DNA from: Phocoena phocoena
Taxonomy: Eukaryota; Chordata; Mammalia; Artiodactyla; Phocoenidae
NCBI RefSeq assembly: GCF_963924675.1
Contig: NC_089222.1
Span: 108,391,316-108,455,315 of the forward strand
Direction: 5' to 3'
Length of the DNA stretch: 64,000 nt
In this document: one piece after another, positions 12,191 through 23,413 of the stretch
How the letters are laid out: every line of letters begins with the position of its first letter
Numbering within the stretch: position 1 is the stretch's first letter
Notes under the pieces: generated by a model
Database searches by the model: none
What the model was told of the DNA's origin: nothing
What the model saw: the letters and a program-made list of their open reading frames with translations, nothing else
Translations under genes and position numbers: made by a program

Positions 12191-12689
12191 AGAGTTAATG
12201 TTTCTATTTGATTTAAAAAACAAGTTAATATTTTCTCACTGAAGTACATGTATATGTAAATTCTTAGAGAAAAAAGGTTCTCATATTTTAAAACCTAAAT
12301 GTTATAATGGAAGGAATGCAATTAATATTCTCTGTTCCTACAAATTTTATCTGTCTATATGGTTTTCAAAATCATAAAAATTAGGGCTAGGATGAATTAC
12401 ATAGTTTAGTCCCTTCTCTTGTGTTATTTAGAATCTTAGTCCAGGCAGAATATCAGGGTGTGCATGTGTTTGCGTGCACAAGCACGTGTGTGTGTGTTTA
12501 TCTAGATCAATGGATCAATCGATCTATCTAGTTTTAAGCCAATGGATCCATACAGTTAGATATATTGCAGAGCCAATCCAAAGTTACTTTGTAAAAAGTT
12601 GCTGTAAAAATGTTGTCCAAAAACCATACTTCCATAAGTGCTCATTAGATTGAAAAAAAAAAAAAAAAAGAAGGCTAGAGTTTTTGCTC
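12191..12689. other. Unique DNA with GT/GATC-rich low complexity
   Basis: A GT-rich tract at about 12458-12500 and a 'ggatcaatcgatctatcta' patch follow each other. A poly-A run is at 12653-12669. No gene is seen. Confidence 0.5.
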
Positions 12690-12800
12690 TATTATATCCA
12701 TTTTTTAGAAGTCAAAATTAACACATAGACAACTTAAGCTGCTGAAGCTTCCCCATCTAGTAAGTAGTTAACCTGAGATTCAAATTAAGGTCTATCAGAT
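12690..12800 (-). repeat. Possible degraded MIR, inverted
   Basis: 'atccattttttagaagtcaaaattaacacatag' and 'ccccatctagtaagtagttaacctgagattcaaattaaggtctatcagattccca' keep the layout of inverted MIR (lower part: 'tagtaagtgg..ggattcaaacc..gtctgactcc'). Divergence is high. Confidence 0.5.
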
Positions 12801-12850
12801 TCCCATATCCATTGGCCTGGAAAATATATCACCATTAAGATAAAAGAACA

Positions 12851-13006
12851 GGGCTTCTCTTGTGGCACAGTGGTTGAGAGTCAGCCTGCCGATGCAGGGG
12901 ACACGGGTTCGTGTCCCGGTCCGGGAAGATCCCACATGCCGCGGAGTGGCTGGGCCCGTGAGCCATGGCCGCTGAGCCTGCGCGTCCGGAGCCTGTGCTC
13001 CGCAAG
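12851..13006 (+). mobile_element. CHR-2-type SINE, 3'-truncated and without A-tail
   Basis: Starts at the normal 5' end (gggcttctcttgtgg), with the A box (tggcacagtgg) and B-box region (ggttcgtgtccc) present. It stops after 'ctgtgctccgcaa', so the usual last 35 to 40 bases (gagaggccacaacagtgagaggcccgcgtaccgc) and the poly-A tail are missing. A perfect 14-bp target-site duplication, aagataaaagaaca, brackets it at 12837-12850 and 13007-13020, with TT just before the left copy as expected for an L1-endonuclease nick. The missing end is therefore part of the original insertion, not a later deletion that would have removed the right flank. Confidence 0.95.
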
Positions 13007-13020
13007 AAGATAAAAGAACA

Positions 13021-16000
13021 ATCTAGGGTTCAGGACAATTAAATAGGCTCTTCGTGGGGAGAGACATGTTTCTCCTGTTTATGACTATTTCTGGAATTTG
13101 AGGAAAGTAGATGAAAAGAGTATTTTCTGCTTCATGAAGGTAAGCTAAGAGAAAATAAAATCTGATGTTCTGCTCCAAAAAACTAAAATAAAATAAATAA
13201 AAGCATACCAGATATCTTCTAATACTAAAATTATAAGTTTTAATATAAATATCTCAAAATCAATCTGTAAAATTATTTCTATCACTAATGACTGCTTTGC
13301 ATTTAAATCATGGCAGGCTAAACCTACAAATACTAAATCATTTCAAAGTTCATTGGTAAAACAGTGGAAACTCAGAAAGTTGTGTTAATTAGTATTCTGG
13401 TATCATCTGAATATCAAGGTTTATAATAAATCACCAGGATAGAAAATACATACTTCTAAAATTATTCAAACACCAGAAAACTGCTAAGTCAAAATTTGTT
13501 TCACATTATTAAACTACAAGAACCACCTGAATATTCAGTGAAAAGATGTTGTTATATTTGATAATAAAAATAAGCATGTAAGTATTTGTGCTTTACTTTA
13601 TCCACTAAATGCATTCTTCTAAACCATTGTGGATCTGGAAAAATAATATTTTTGACAATAATACAAATAGCCCTAAGAGTGAAAAAATGTAAAAATTCTC
13701 ATAAAATAAAGTTTTTTATAATTGTTAAATTTAAAAATATATTTTCTCAGTTTTAGAAATTAAGAATTCCCAGGAGATCATTTCTTTGAGCACATAGATT
13801 GAAAGAAATCCACTTCATTGATTTTAATTTGTTATCTTAATGATCTGTCATATCCTCAGGAAAACAGAACCAAAACAACTCCAAAGACATCCTGGGTAGA
13901 TTAGATTAATTATTTATACTTCCATGTTATGATACCCCAATATAATCCACAGCTGGGTTATGAAGGGAAGATATATTTTTTCTTAATTGCTATTGTTACT
14001 TAATTGTGGGAAGTATCTTATTTGCATAAAATTTTAAATATAAAAGATGTGGCCTATTACAATAGCAACATGTTAATGTTGCTACAATGCAAACTGAACC
14101 TCACAATTCACATGATACAAAATGTCAAAAGGTGATGTATTTGGAATGTATTTTTATGTTTATGAATTTGTGCTTAAAAACAAGAGCAGGTTCAGAATGT
14201 GGTAGCCTACTTAAATGTAAATTGCACTTTTGTGGTAATTATTTATCCAAATGTATGTTGAAAATTAGTTGACTTATTTTTTTTTAAGTTAGTTGTGTCA
14301 TTACTAAATAATATAATTTTTTTTACATGAAGATATATTATAAGGTGAAATATTATTCATACTAAGATATATCACCTTGAAACTTTATTCTAAAGTATCC
14401 ATCAATTTGCAACGTAATTCCAATGATAATTATGTGTGTCTCCACTGAACAGGATTTTTAAGGCAGTCCCACTGTTAATATGAATATTCCAGTTATTTAG
14501 TAGAATTCAACAGAACTGAAGGATCTGTGGATATTTCCTTCAGTCACAATACATTAATTCAGAATAAACATACTACTTGCCAAATAACAGGTTAAAAGAA
14601 AAATTTGCACTAAATCATTTAAAAGGAATATCATCACTTTTCAAAAGTGTCATTATGGTATAATACAAAGTGGCATGCTTAGTTATGTAAGTTACTGATA
14701 TTCTCTGAAATATTGAGGATATTACTGGTAAGGTATTTAAAGTGACTAACATGGAACCTGATATATAGTAGTCAATTAATTTCTTTATCTGTGAAATATG
14801 TATGAAAACATTTCTCAAAGAGATATTATGAGTATCCTTCAAAGATATGTTGAAACTAGAAAATATTACATAAATTAATGAGATTGATTGTCTTTTAAGT
14901 GGTTGAACACAGGTCAGTGAATGATGAGGATTCAGGGACCAAATACTTTGGATTTAAAAAAAAAAATGTGACCTGTTTTGGCATAAGAGTTCTAGGAATA
15001 GAGATATTTACATGTTCTCAGATTCCTTCCATCTCTCTATCTACCTATCTATCTTGCTTCCTTAAAACATAGTAATTTCTGAGAGCCAAGGGCATTTTCT
15101 ACTTCTCTTAAAATCTTCATTGAATTTAGTCATTACCCTTTGTTGAAATTTTAATGGCATAAAAGATATTTTGATAAATCTAAATATTACTTATCATTAC
15201 TTGTGAAAATCATAATAAATTTTTAAACATAAATAATGTTACATATAAGAGTTCATGTAAATTGAGTGACATTTTCTATTGGTAATTTAAGGTGAATGAA
15301 AGATAAGATAAAGTCTGCTTATGAAAACAATGGATTTCAAGAGTCCATAATTTTAAATATACTGTAATATTAGGACTAAAATAATTTTCATTCACATACT
15401 CCATATGACAAATTATTTTATACAGGGACAATCTCTTTATCTTGAAAACTTTGTAGAAGTACTGCATAATTAATCACTATGTTGTATCTAACTTCATCAA
15501 TATTAGATTGAATAAATTACATGTTACTTAGGAACTGACCTTAATTAGAAACATTGGACATTCCACTAAAAACAGTGGTTGAAGACTTCTTTGCTTCTCT
15601 ATTTGCAAATTTTCCTGGATTTACGCAATATATCTCTGTGACAATCAGATTATTTTTTAAAATAATGGTAAGGCTACAGTAAAAGTGTAGAGAAAACAAT
15701 GCTATTTAGAAGTTTAAGATAAACTATGCTTTAAATATATCTTAGGAGATATATATCAAAATTATTTTTCTAGTAATGCTGCATTGTCAATGGAGGACAA
15801 AATCCCCATTATAGGGTCTTTAAGGATCACTGGAACACAGATGTAGAAATCACACTTGAAGAAGCATATGTAATTAAAGGATTTATTTTATTCACAGGTT
15901 CTAGAAGAGGGAGATGTGGCATGCCACACAGGGGAACAGATGGGAGGAGTTCCAAGTATCCTTATAAGCGTTTGGGGTAGAATACACAGCAAAAGGAATG

Positions 16001-16632
16001 AGGGGATTTCACTGGAGTGTTTGAATGTCACTAGTTCACCATCAGAGGAGAACAAGAAGGGGAACTTGTGACAAGTACCAGCCTTATCACACTGGTCTCC
16101 TTGGTCACCTAGGTGAGATGCTTAGCCTGTTTCTGGGGATGTTGAGGCATCGGGAAAATATGAAGTTTTAAAATTTTACAAGTGTCAACTTGATTTGTAT
16201 TCAACAAATAATCCTGAACACGGAAAAAGCACAGTTCTAGGGATGTAATATGCCTATAGTGTGACAAAGAGAAGCCTGAAAGCAGAATTAGAACAAACGT
16301 GTCATAAAATAAATCAGACTTGTTTTCAGATGGGTATATAATGGGTTTAGTATATATTTGCACATTCTTTCACCTTTGTGTTCAAATTGTTTTCACTGGA
16401 TAATCAAAGTCAGAGAAAAAACGAACAAAGTTCATAAATTGGGTTCTTAAGGAGGAACTATGTGTACAGTTCTCATAATGACAAGACCAAGCAATATTCT
16501 GATACATGGATTAAATCATTGGAAGGTAGCAACAAGATGTTCCTCTGTAAACTAGCTGGTAAAGAATTAAGATTTATAATGGAGTGTTTCCCAGTTATTA
16601 ATTAGAGTTAGAGTGACATATTACAAGTGTGA

Positions 16633-16635
<3 letters not shown>
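13021..16635. other. Long AT-rich unique stretch
   Basis: No gene, SINE, LINE or LTR that I can name. The part at 15870-16110 is less AT-rich and could be an old LTR, but no family motif is clear. A short TATC-rich patch is at about 15031-15055. Minus-strand frames at 14615, 15276 and 16109 carry no domains. Confidence 0.5.

Positions 16636-16666
<31 letters not shown>
16636..16666. repeat. (TA)n microsatellite
   Basis: A pure TA run of about 15 units between 'gagtg' and 'ctacatacc'. Confidence 0.95.
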
Positions 16667-16668
<2 letters not shown>

Positions 16669-18080
16669 ACATACCAGCTTTGTAACAATCAGGTGTTTTC
16701 AATGTTCTAGCCAAATTACATGAAGTGTGGAATTACAAGTAACTGAGAAAAGTAGAGAAGAGTTGGAAGATTAAAATACATTATCATACTTTGTGTAGAG
16801 ATTTCTTAATTGGTCTGGGGGAAATTTCTAGCACCAGCATTTATTTTCCTTAAAACTCCTCAGGTAACAAGAATGAATATGATGGTCAAGAACCATTTGC
16901 ATTAAGAAGTCATAAGAATTGAGTATTGGTAGGTGAAATAGGTGATTTCTAGTGTGGATTCAATATGCATCAAACTATTACTCTAACGTGACACAAAGGT
17001 TTCAGAATATTTTTTATGAATATAGTAGATTATAGGAAAGAAATGGGAAATTAAAGTGATATAATAATTTTTCCTTAAATATGTAACTGCCTAAATACAG
17101 GAAATAAAATGGAGAAGATAAATAAAATGAAAAACAAATGTTATATGGTTTAGAGGGTTCAAACAATCAACATTAAATGGAAAATCCCGAAGAGAATTTA
17201 AAGATTATTGTGTAAGCAAGATTCACGGTTTATTCTTTTAATTTGACTATGCTGAAGAGGACCACCATTTCTAGAAAAAATAAGGTAAAAGGCTCTATTT
17301 CCCAAATGCTCTGTTGAGCTACCTTAACTTAATCTTCCTTTGACCTAAGCACTGACCTGGTGTACTGGCCCCAGGCCAGATCCAACTGCAACTACTGACA
17401 ATACACAACATTTGAGGGTACATATATTTTTGTATGTCAATAAGAAAATGAACACAAACCCTAAAAAGGAGAGGATGATTAGAGCTGGAATCACATGTAA
17501 ATTAAAGAGACCATAACTGCTAGTAGTTAAATTTATTTTTAAACTTCAATATCTGATATGTATACTCTGAAAAATCACAATTGATTTTGGGAAAGGAAAA
17601 AATTGCATAGGAAATGAATTATATGTACTAATAATTTCTGTCCCATCAGTAAATAGATATTATAAAATGGTTTTCTTTAAAATTCTGCTTTTATTTCTTA
17701 TAGTAATAAAAGTTCTTTCTACTGTACCTTCATGAGGAAGCGGTGGATTAGTCTAAACATGTTCATTTATCTGGTTTATAGATATTCAGATCTTTTGGTG
17801 GTCTAACCCCAAACTTGACTCACAAGAAGGTTGGAAGGGGAATTCGCTAGTATATACTTATGGCCTGTAAGTAATCGATCTTAATAATACCATTCACATG
17901 TTGACTAGTCATGAGGTTTATCAGACTAACTTAAGGTCTTTAAGATACAAATTAAACTTAGCCAAATTGTATACTCTACTATCTCTTTATCTTTTATCAC
18001 TAAGTTTGTTAGAGATCTTAAAATATGCAGACATTTTAAGGAAAACCATTAAATATTTGTCACATTGCAGAATCTAAATA
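16667..18080. other. AT-rich unique DNA
   Basis: Nothing recognised. There are no long open frames and no clear repeat identity. Confidence 0.5.
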
Positions 18081-18090
18081 CATTCATATA

Positions 18091-18098
<8 letters not shown>

Positions 18099-18138
<40 letters not shown>
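18099..18138. repeat. (TA)n microsatellite, 20 units
   Basis: A pure TA run placed between the left target-site duplication (18081-18091) and the tail of the inverted CHR-1 SINE. It therefore lies within the inserted unit and probably expanded from the SINE tail and the TA-rich target. Confidence 0.95.
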
Positions 18139-18140
<2 letters not shown>

Positions 18141-18143
<3 letters not shown>

Positions 18144-18400
18144 TATTTATTTTTGGCTGCGTCAGGTCTTAGTTGTGGCACACAGGATCTTTTGTTGTGG
18201 CACGCAGGCTTTTCATTGTGGAGCACAGGCTTCTCTCTAGTTGTGGTGTGTGGGCTCCAGAGCACATGGGCTCAGTAGTTGTGGTGCACAGGCTTAGTGC
18301 CCCGCAGCATGTGGGATCTCAGTTCCCCTACCAGGGATCGAACCCATGTCTTGTGCATTGGAAGGAGGATTCTTAACCACCAGACCACCAGGGAAGTCCC
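18141..18400 (-). mobile_element. CHR-1-type SINE, inverted, full length
   Basis: Reads backwards as gggacttccctggtggtctggtgg... with 'ggggaactgagatcccacatgc' and several degenerate copies of a 'gcccacgcgccacaac'-like unit, ending 'cgcagccaaaaataaataaat'. That tail appears on the plus strand as atttatttatttttggctgcg. The CHR-1 group is older than the CHR-2 copies here and is shared by whales, hippos and ruminants. An 11-bp target-site duplication, cattcatatat, is at 18081-18091 and 18401-18411. Three overlapping short open frames inside it are not genes. Confidence 0.92.
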
Positions 18401-18716
18401 CATTCATATATTTCTAAACCAAGAATTAAATATAACTTCTGAATCTCCTAATAATTATCTCCTTTGTATAAGTGAACCTGACTGCAAACTTTATCCCATG
18501 TTGTAGGGTCAATGATGGGAGAACATGAAATTGAAAATGTGGTATTATAAATAGCCCATGTTCCTGGGACAGTTGAACTCTCAAAAAGCATCTTACTTGG
18601 TGTCAAAAGATCTGCAGTCTAGTTTCAGCTTTGCTACTCATAGGGCTCTGAGAACATAGGCAGATTTTTAAATTTAAAATTCAGTTGCATTATTAATCAG
18701 GAAGAAAAATATGAAT

Positions 18717-18923
18717 TAGCTCTGTTCAATAGAACTTTCTGCAATAATGGAAAAGTTCTGTATCTTTACTATACCACTCTAACCACTAGCCATGTGTGGT
18801 TCTTGAGGACCCAAAATTGGGTAAGTATGATTGAGGAACTAAATTTTTAATGCAATTAATTTTAAGTAATTAAATATAAACAAATAGTCACAGGCAGCTA
18901 GTGGACCATACTGGACAGTGCAA
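18717..18923. mobile_element. Non-autonomous hAT-Charlie element (MER type)
   Basis: Imperfect terminal inverted repeats: gctctgttcaata at the left matches the reverse complement of tactggacagtgc at the right at 10 of 13 bases. Internal text 'aatagaactttctgcaataatgg', 'ccactagccatgtgtggtt' and 'gattgaggaactaaatttttaat' is the known MER hAT sequence. Flanks atatgaat (18709-18716) and atatacat (18924-18931) agree at 6 of 8 bases, fitting an 8-bp hAT target duplication. The exact MER name is uncertain. Confidence 0.8.
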
Positions 18924-19242
18924 ATATACATAGTATTTGACCACATATATTGGGAAGAGTAAAAACAAAAAATCATGGATAGTTATCATAAATGTGTAAG
19001 TTTTGAATGAGTCTCTAAAAACAGATGTATTTCATAAGTAAGGATGTCCCTAGAGAATTGTATGGCTTAAATCAATCCTTAAAGATACAGGGAATCCAGG
19101 CTGATGTTTGACCTAAATGAAAACTCAGCATAAAATTAATTAAAAGTATCAATTTGCAGAAGAAAATAAAAGCCACAGTATGGCAATGTCGAAACTAAGG
19201 AATTTTTAAAGGAAGAATTATGATTCAATTTTCTCCATGTAA

Positions 19243-20482
19243 GAAAAAGCCTCTTCAATAAGTGGTGCTGGGAAAAAGAATGAAATTAGAAAACTCCCTA
19301 ACACCATACACAAAAATAAACTCAAACTGGATTAAAGACCTAATTGTAAGGCCAGACACTGTAAAACTCAGAGAGGAATACAGAGGAAGAACACTCTTTG
19401 ACATAAATCACAGCAAGATCTTTTTTGACCACCTCCTAAAGTAATGGAAATAATAACAAAAATAAACAAATGGGACCTAATGAAATGTAAAAGGTTTTGC
19501 ACAGCAAAGGAAACCATAAACAAAACAAAAAGACAAGTCTCAAAATGGGAGAAAATATTTGCAAACAAATCAATGGACAAAGGATTAATATCCAAAATAT
19601 ATAAACAGCTCATACAGCTCAATATTAAAAAAACAAACAACCCAATCAAAACATGGGCAGAAGACCTAAACAGACATTTTTTCAAAGAAGACATACAGAT
19701 GGCCAAGAGACACATGAAAAACTGCTCAGCATCACTACTTATTAGAGAAATGCAAACCAAAACTACAATGAGGTATCACTTCACACTGGTTAGAATAGGC
19801 ATGATCATAAAATTTACAAACAACAAATGCCAGAGAGGGTGTGGAGAAAAGGGAAGCCTCTTGCACTGTTTGTGGGAATATAAATTGATACAGCCACTAT
19901 GGGGAACAGTATGGAGGTTCCCTAAAAAACTAAAAATAGAATTACCATATGATCCAGGAATCCCACTACTGGGCATATACACAGAGGAAACCATAATTCA
20001 AAAATACACATGCACCCCAATGTTCACTGCAGCACTATTTACAATAGCCAGGTCATGGAAGCAACCTAAATGCCCATCGACAGATGAATGGATAAAGAAA
20101 ATGTGGTACATATATACAATGGAACATTACTTGGTTATAAAAAGGAATTAAATTGGGTCATTTGTAGAGACGCAGATGGACCTAGACACTGTCATACAGA
20201 GTGAAATAAGTCAGAAAGAGAAAAACAAATATCGTATATTAACTCATATATGTGGAATCTAGAAAAATGGTACAGATGAACCGGTTTGCAAGGCAGAAAT
20301 ACAGACACATATGTAGAGAACAAAAGTATGGACACCAACAGGGGAAAGCAGAGGTTGGGGTGGTGGTGGGATGAATTGGGAGATTGGGATTCATATATAT
20401 ACAGTAATATGTATAAAATACATAACTAATAAGAACCTGTTATATAAAAAATAAAGTAAAATTCAAAAAATATTTAAAAAAT
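19243..20482 (+). mobile_element. 5'-truncated L1 with 14-bp target-site duplication
   Basis: ORF2 C-terminal region plus a short 3' UTR. The duplication ttttctccatgtaa flanks it at 19229-19242 and 20483-20496. The start lies in the ORF2 part 'cttcaataagtggtgctggg'. The 3' UTR ends soon after 'cataactaataagaacctgttatat' with 'aaaaaataaagtaaaattc', whereas the L1 at 28775 continues past this point for about 190 bp before its own tail. Its longest reading frame is long for a dead copy, so it is moderately young. Confidence 0.95.
19262..20151 (+). pseudogene. L1 ORF2 C-terminal remnant
   Basis: Two open blocks in different frames, 19262-19444 (60 codons) and 19444-20151 (235 codons), together cover the ORF2p C-terminal region downstream of reverse transcriptase. 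Visible words are WIKDL and [15 protein letters not shown] in the first, and [15 protein letters not shown] and PLLGIYTEE in the second. The cysteine-rich part reads [14 protein letters not shown]. One frameshift near 19440 separates the blocks, and a stop follows ...YLVIKRN. The endonuclease and reverse transcriptase domains are absent, so no retrotransposition function is possible. Confidence 0.9.
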
Positions 20483-20496
20483 TTTTCTCCATGTAA

Positions 20497-21050
20497 AATT
20501 ATAAATAAATTGTTGAATATATATGAAATTCAGGACTTTTTAAAACTGAGTTGGCTATAAGCTCCCTTCTTTCCTAGCTGTTTCCCTGTCAGAAGTCAAT
20601 ATCATATGATGTGGAGACAATCATACAATGTCATTCTTCATTCGGTGTTGAAATTTGGCCTATGGGCCATTTATGAGAGCATATTTTCCAAGAACTCCAT
20701 ATAACCTTACAAATGATTTCACACAAACTATGTAGCTTTCTAATTCAAGATGGAATTATTAGGGTCATAACTCCAACAAAATTAACCTGGTTTCTATTTT
20801 TTTTTAATCCCTAGTAGGTCTATTACATTGGAGCATACTGTTATTCAAAGGAGGTTTAATAAATATAAATATATTTTGGTCTATATCTTTTCTATACATT
20901 AGAAGAATAAAGGCTGGTTTTCCCTCTATTATGTTTGGAAAATGGATTGCTCATGCTGAATGTTAATAATTGCATTTTTTTTTAATAGTTAAAGGTTAAC
21001 AATTCATATCATTTAGAGTTCATCATGGATCTACTAAAAACTGTCCTTAA
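20497..21050. other. Unique DNA
   Basis: No gene or classifiable repeat is seen between the L1 and the next SINE. Confidence 0.5.
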
Positions 21051-21066
21051 AAATAATGTTCTCTTA

Positions 21067-21285
21067 GGGCTTCCCTGGTGGCGCAGTGGTTGAGAGTCCG
21101 CCTGCCGATGCAGGGGACACAGGTTCATGCCCTGGTCCGGGAGGATCCCACATGCTGCGGAGCGGCTGGGCCCGTGAGCCATGGCCGCTGAGCCTGCGCG
21201 TCCGGAGCCTGTGCTCCACAACGGGAGAGGCCACAACAGTGAGAGACCCGTGTACCGCAAAAAAAAAAAAAATAATAATAATAAT
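21067..21285 (+). mobile_element. CHR-2-type SINE, full length, tail grown into (AAT)n
   Basis: Starts gggcttccctggtggcgcagtgg and ends 'gacccgtgtaccgc' followed by A14 and then an AAT array. A 13-bp duplication, aataatgttctct, is at 21052-21064 and 21286-21298, preceded on the left by TTAAAA, the typical L1 endonuclease site. The A box is tggcgcagtgg; the B-box region is ggttcatgccc. It is close to the consensus, so probably a fairly recent insertion. Confidence 0.96.
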
Positions 21286-21291
21286 AATAAT
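21271..21291. repeat. (AAT)n microsatellite in SINE tail
   Basis: About seven AAT units follow the poly-A tail directly and run into the right target duplication, which itself begins aataat. Confidence 0.9.
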
Positions 21292-21298
21292 GTTCTCT

Positions 21299-21528
21299 GA
21301 ATCTTCTTATTTATTGCATAATGAAATCATAATATTCTTGACAGATACTTATTATCCAAATAACATGCAATGCATGCACATACTATATAGCTATTTGCAT
21401 AATGAAATTAGTTTTTAAACCCTTGATCCAGGTGCATTTCCTCAACACTAGAGAAAACAAATTAACAGAATAACTGACAGAAATAAAATTCCCCAACCAA
21501 AAATACCAACAAACCAAAAAGATAAACT

Positions 21529-21561
<33 letters not shown>

Positions 21562-21960
21562 AACAAAAATGTTATAACATCTACTTATTTGTTGTGTTCA
21601 TTGTATTTGTCTTAGAAATGATGCAAATTTGTAATAATATGTCACAATGTCTCATATTTGACAGGTTATAAATTTAAGAAAGGCTACAGATTAAGAAAAT
21701 CATAGTAATTTTCTTAATTTTCACTATGTATGCCACATATAGTTAATACAAAAATAGATACTTTAATGGGAATGAAAATAATAGCATATTTTATAACAAA
21801 AAAGACCTAAGCTAAAATTTTTTTAAAGGCAGTATATTTTAAAAAATACACGAACAACTTTGTAACAGAAAACGTTTTCTTATATTAAAATTTTTAAATT
21901 TCAATTCCTGAACTACCTAATTTCTGGGTTTTTTCCATTGCACTTATAATCTTAAAATAT
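21299..21960. other. AT-rich unique DNA with one TA repeat
   Basis: Nothing is recognised besides the TA microsatellite at 21529-21556. Confidence 0.5.
21529..21556. repeat. (TA)n microsatellite, 14 units
   Basis: An uninterrupted TA run is seen directly. Confidence 0.95.
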
Positions 21961-21973
21961 ACTGTATTGTTTC

Positions 21974-23401
21974 CTTTTTTTTAACATCTTTATTGGAGTA
22001 TAATTGCTTTACATTGGTGTGTTAGTTCCTGCTTTATAATAAAGTGAATCAGCTATACATATATCACCATATCTCCTGCCTCTTGCATCTCCCTCCCATC
22101 CTCCCTATCCCAACCCCCTAGGTGGTCACAAAGCAAAGAGCTGATATCTCTGTGCTATGTGGCTGCTTCTCACTAGCGATTTATTTTACATTTGGTAGTA
22201 TATACAAGTCCGTGCCACTCTCTCACTTTGTCCCAGCTGACCCTTTCCCCTCCCCGTGTCCTCAAGTCCATTCTCTAAGTCTGCGTCTTTATTCCTGTCT
22301 TGCTCCTAGGTTCTTCAGAACTTTTTTTTTAGATTCCAATACATGTGTTAGTATATGGTATTTAGTTTTCTCTTTCTGACTTACTTCACTCTGTATGACA
22401 GTCTCCAGGTCCATCCACCTCACTACAAATAACTCAATTTCGTTTCTTTTTATGACTGAGTAATATTCCATTGTTTATATGTGCCACATCTTCTTTATCC
22501 ATTCATCTGTCAATGGACACTTAGTTTGCTTCTATGTCCTGGCTGTTTTAAATAGAGCTGTAATGAACATTTTGGTACATGACTCTTTTGAATTACGGTT
22601 TTCTCAGGGTATATGCCCAGTAGTAGGATTGCTGGGTCATATGCTAGTTCTATTTTTAGGTTTTTAAGGAACTCCATACTGTTCTCCATAGTGGCTGTAT
22701 CAATTTACATTCCCACCAACAGTGCAAGAGGGTTCCCTTTTCTCCACACCCTCTCCAGCATTTATTGTTTTTAGATTTTTTGATGATGGCTATTCTGACT
22801 GGTGTGAGATGATACCTCAATGTAGTTCTGATTTGCATTTCTCTAATGATTAGCGGTGCTGAGCATCCTTTCATGTGTCTGTTGGCAATTTGTATATCTT
22901 CTTTGGAGAAATGTCTGTTTAGGTCTTCTGCCCATTTTTGGATTGGGTTGTTTGTTTTTTTGATATTGAGCTGCATGAGTTGCTTGTATGTTTTGGAGAT
23001 TAATCCTTTGTCATTTGCTTCATTTGCAAATATTTTCTTCCATCTAAGAGTTGTCTTTTCATCTTGTTTATGGTTTCCTTTCCTGTGCAAAAGCTTTAAG
23101 TTTTAGGTCCCATTTGTTTATTTTTGTTTTTATTTCCATTTCTGTAGGAGATGGGTCACAAAGGATCTTGCTGTGATTTATGTCATATTCTGCCTATGTT
23201 TTCCTCTAAGAGTTTTATAGTGTCTGGCCTTACATTTAGGTCTTTAATCCAGTTTGAGTTTATTTTTGGGTATGGTATCATCCTTTTACATGTAGCTGTC
23301 CAGTTTTCCCAGCACCACTTTCTGAAGAGGCTGTCTTTTCTCCATTGTATATTCTTGCTTCCTTTATCAAAAATAAGGTGACCATATGTGCGTGGGTTTA
23401 T
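21974..23401 (-). mobile_element. 5'-truncated L1, inverted, with 12-bp target-site duplication
   Basis: The plus strand begins with a T-run and 'aacatctttattggagtataattgc', the reverse complement of the cetartiodactyl L1 3' end. It continues through a 3' UTR of about 350 bp (ctccctcccatcctccc, gtggtcacaaagcaaagagctg) into ORF2. The duplication ctgtattgtttc is perfect at 21962-21973 and 23402-23413. The break at the 5' side lies just after 'ataaggtgaccatatgtg..gggttta' in ORF2. Confidence 0.95.
22289..23090 (-). pseudogene. L1 ORF2 C-terminal remnant in the inverted L1
   Basis: On the minus strand an open block at 22656-23090 (144 codons) carries [19 protein letters not shown] and [14 protein letters not shown], followed by QPLWRTVW. 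A separate block at 22289-22471 gives MEYYSVIKRNE and VIQSEVSQKEK near the ORF2 end. The blocks are separated by stops or frameshifts. Plus-strand frames at 22122, 22479, 22846 and 23151 are antisense shadows of this L1. Confidence 0.9.
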
Positions 23402-23413
23402 CTGTATTGTTTC

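Noticed and set aside
18081..18400. tRNA gene
   Set aside because: The tRNA-like part belongs to a SINE with degenerate boxes, no cloverleaf and a retroposon tail.
19368..19994. Minus-strand frames of 130 and 72 codons
   Set aside because: They are antisense shadows of the L1 ORF2 remnant on the plus strand.
22122..23381. Several plus-strand frames with hydrophobic peptides resembling membrane segments
   Set aside because: They are antisense translation of an inverted L1; the hydrophobic look comes from the complement of Lys/Asn-rich codons.
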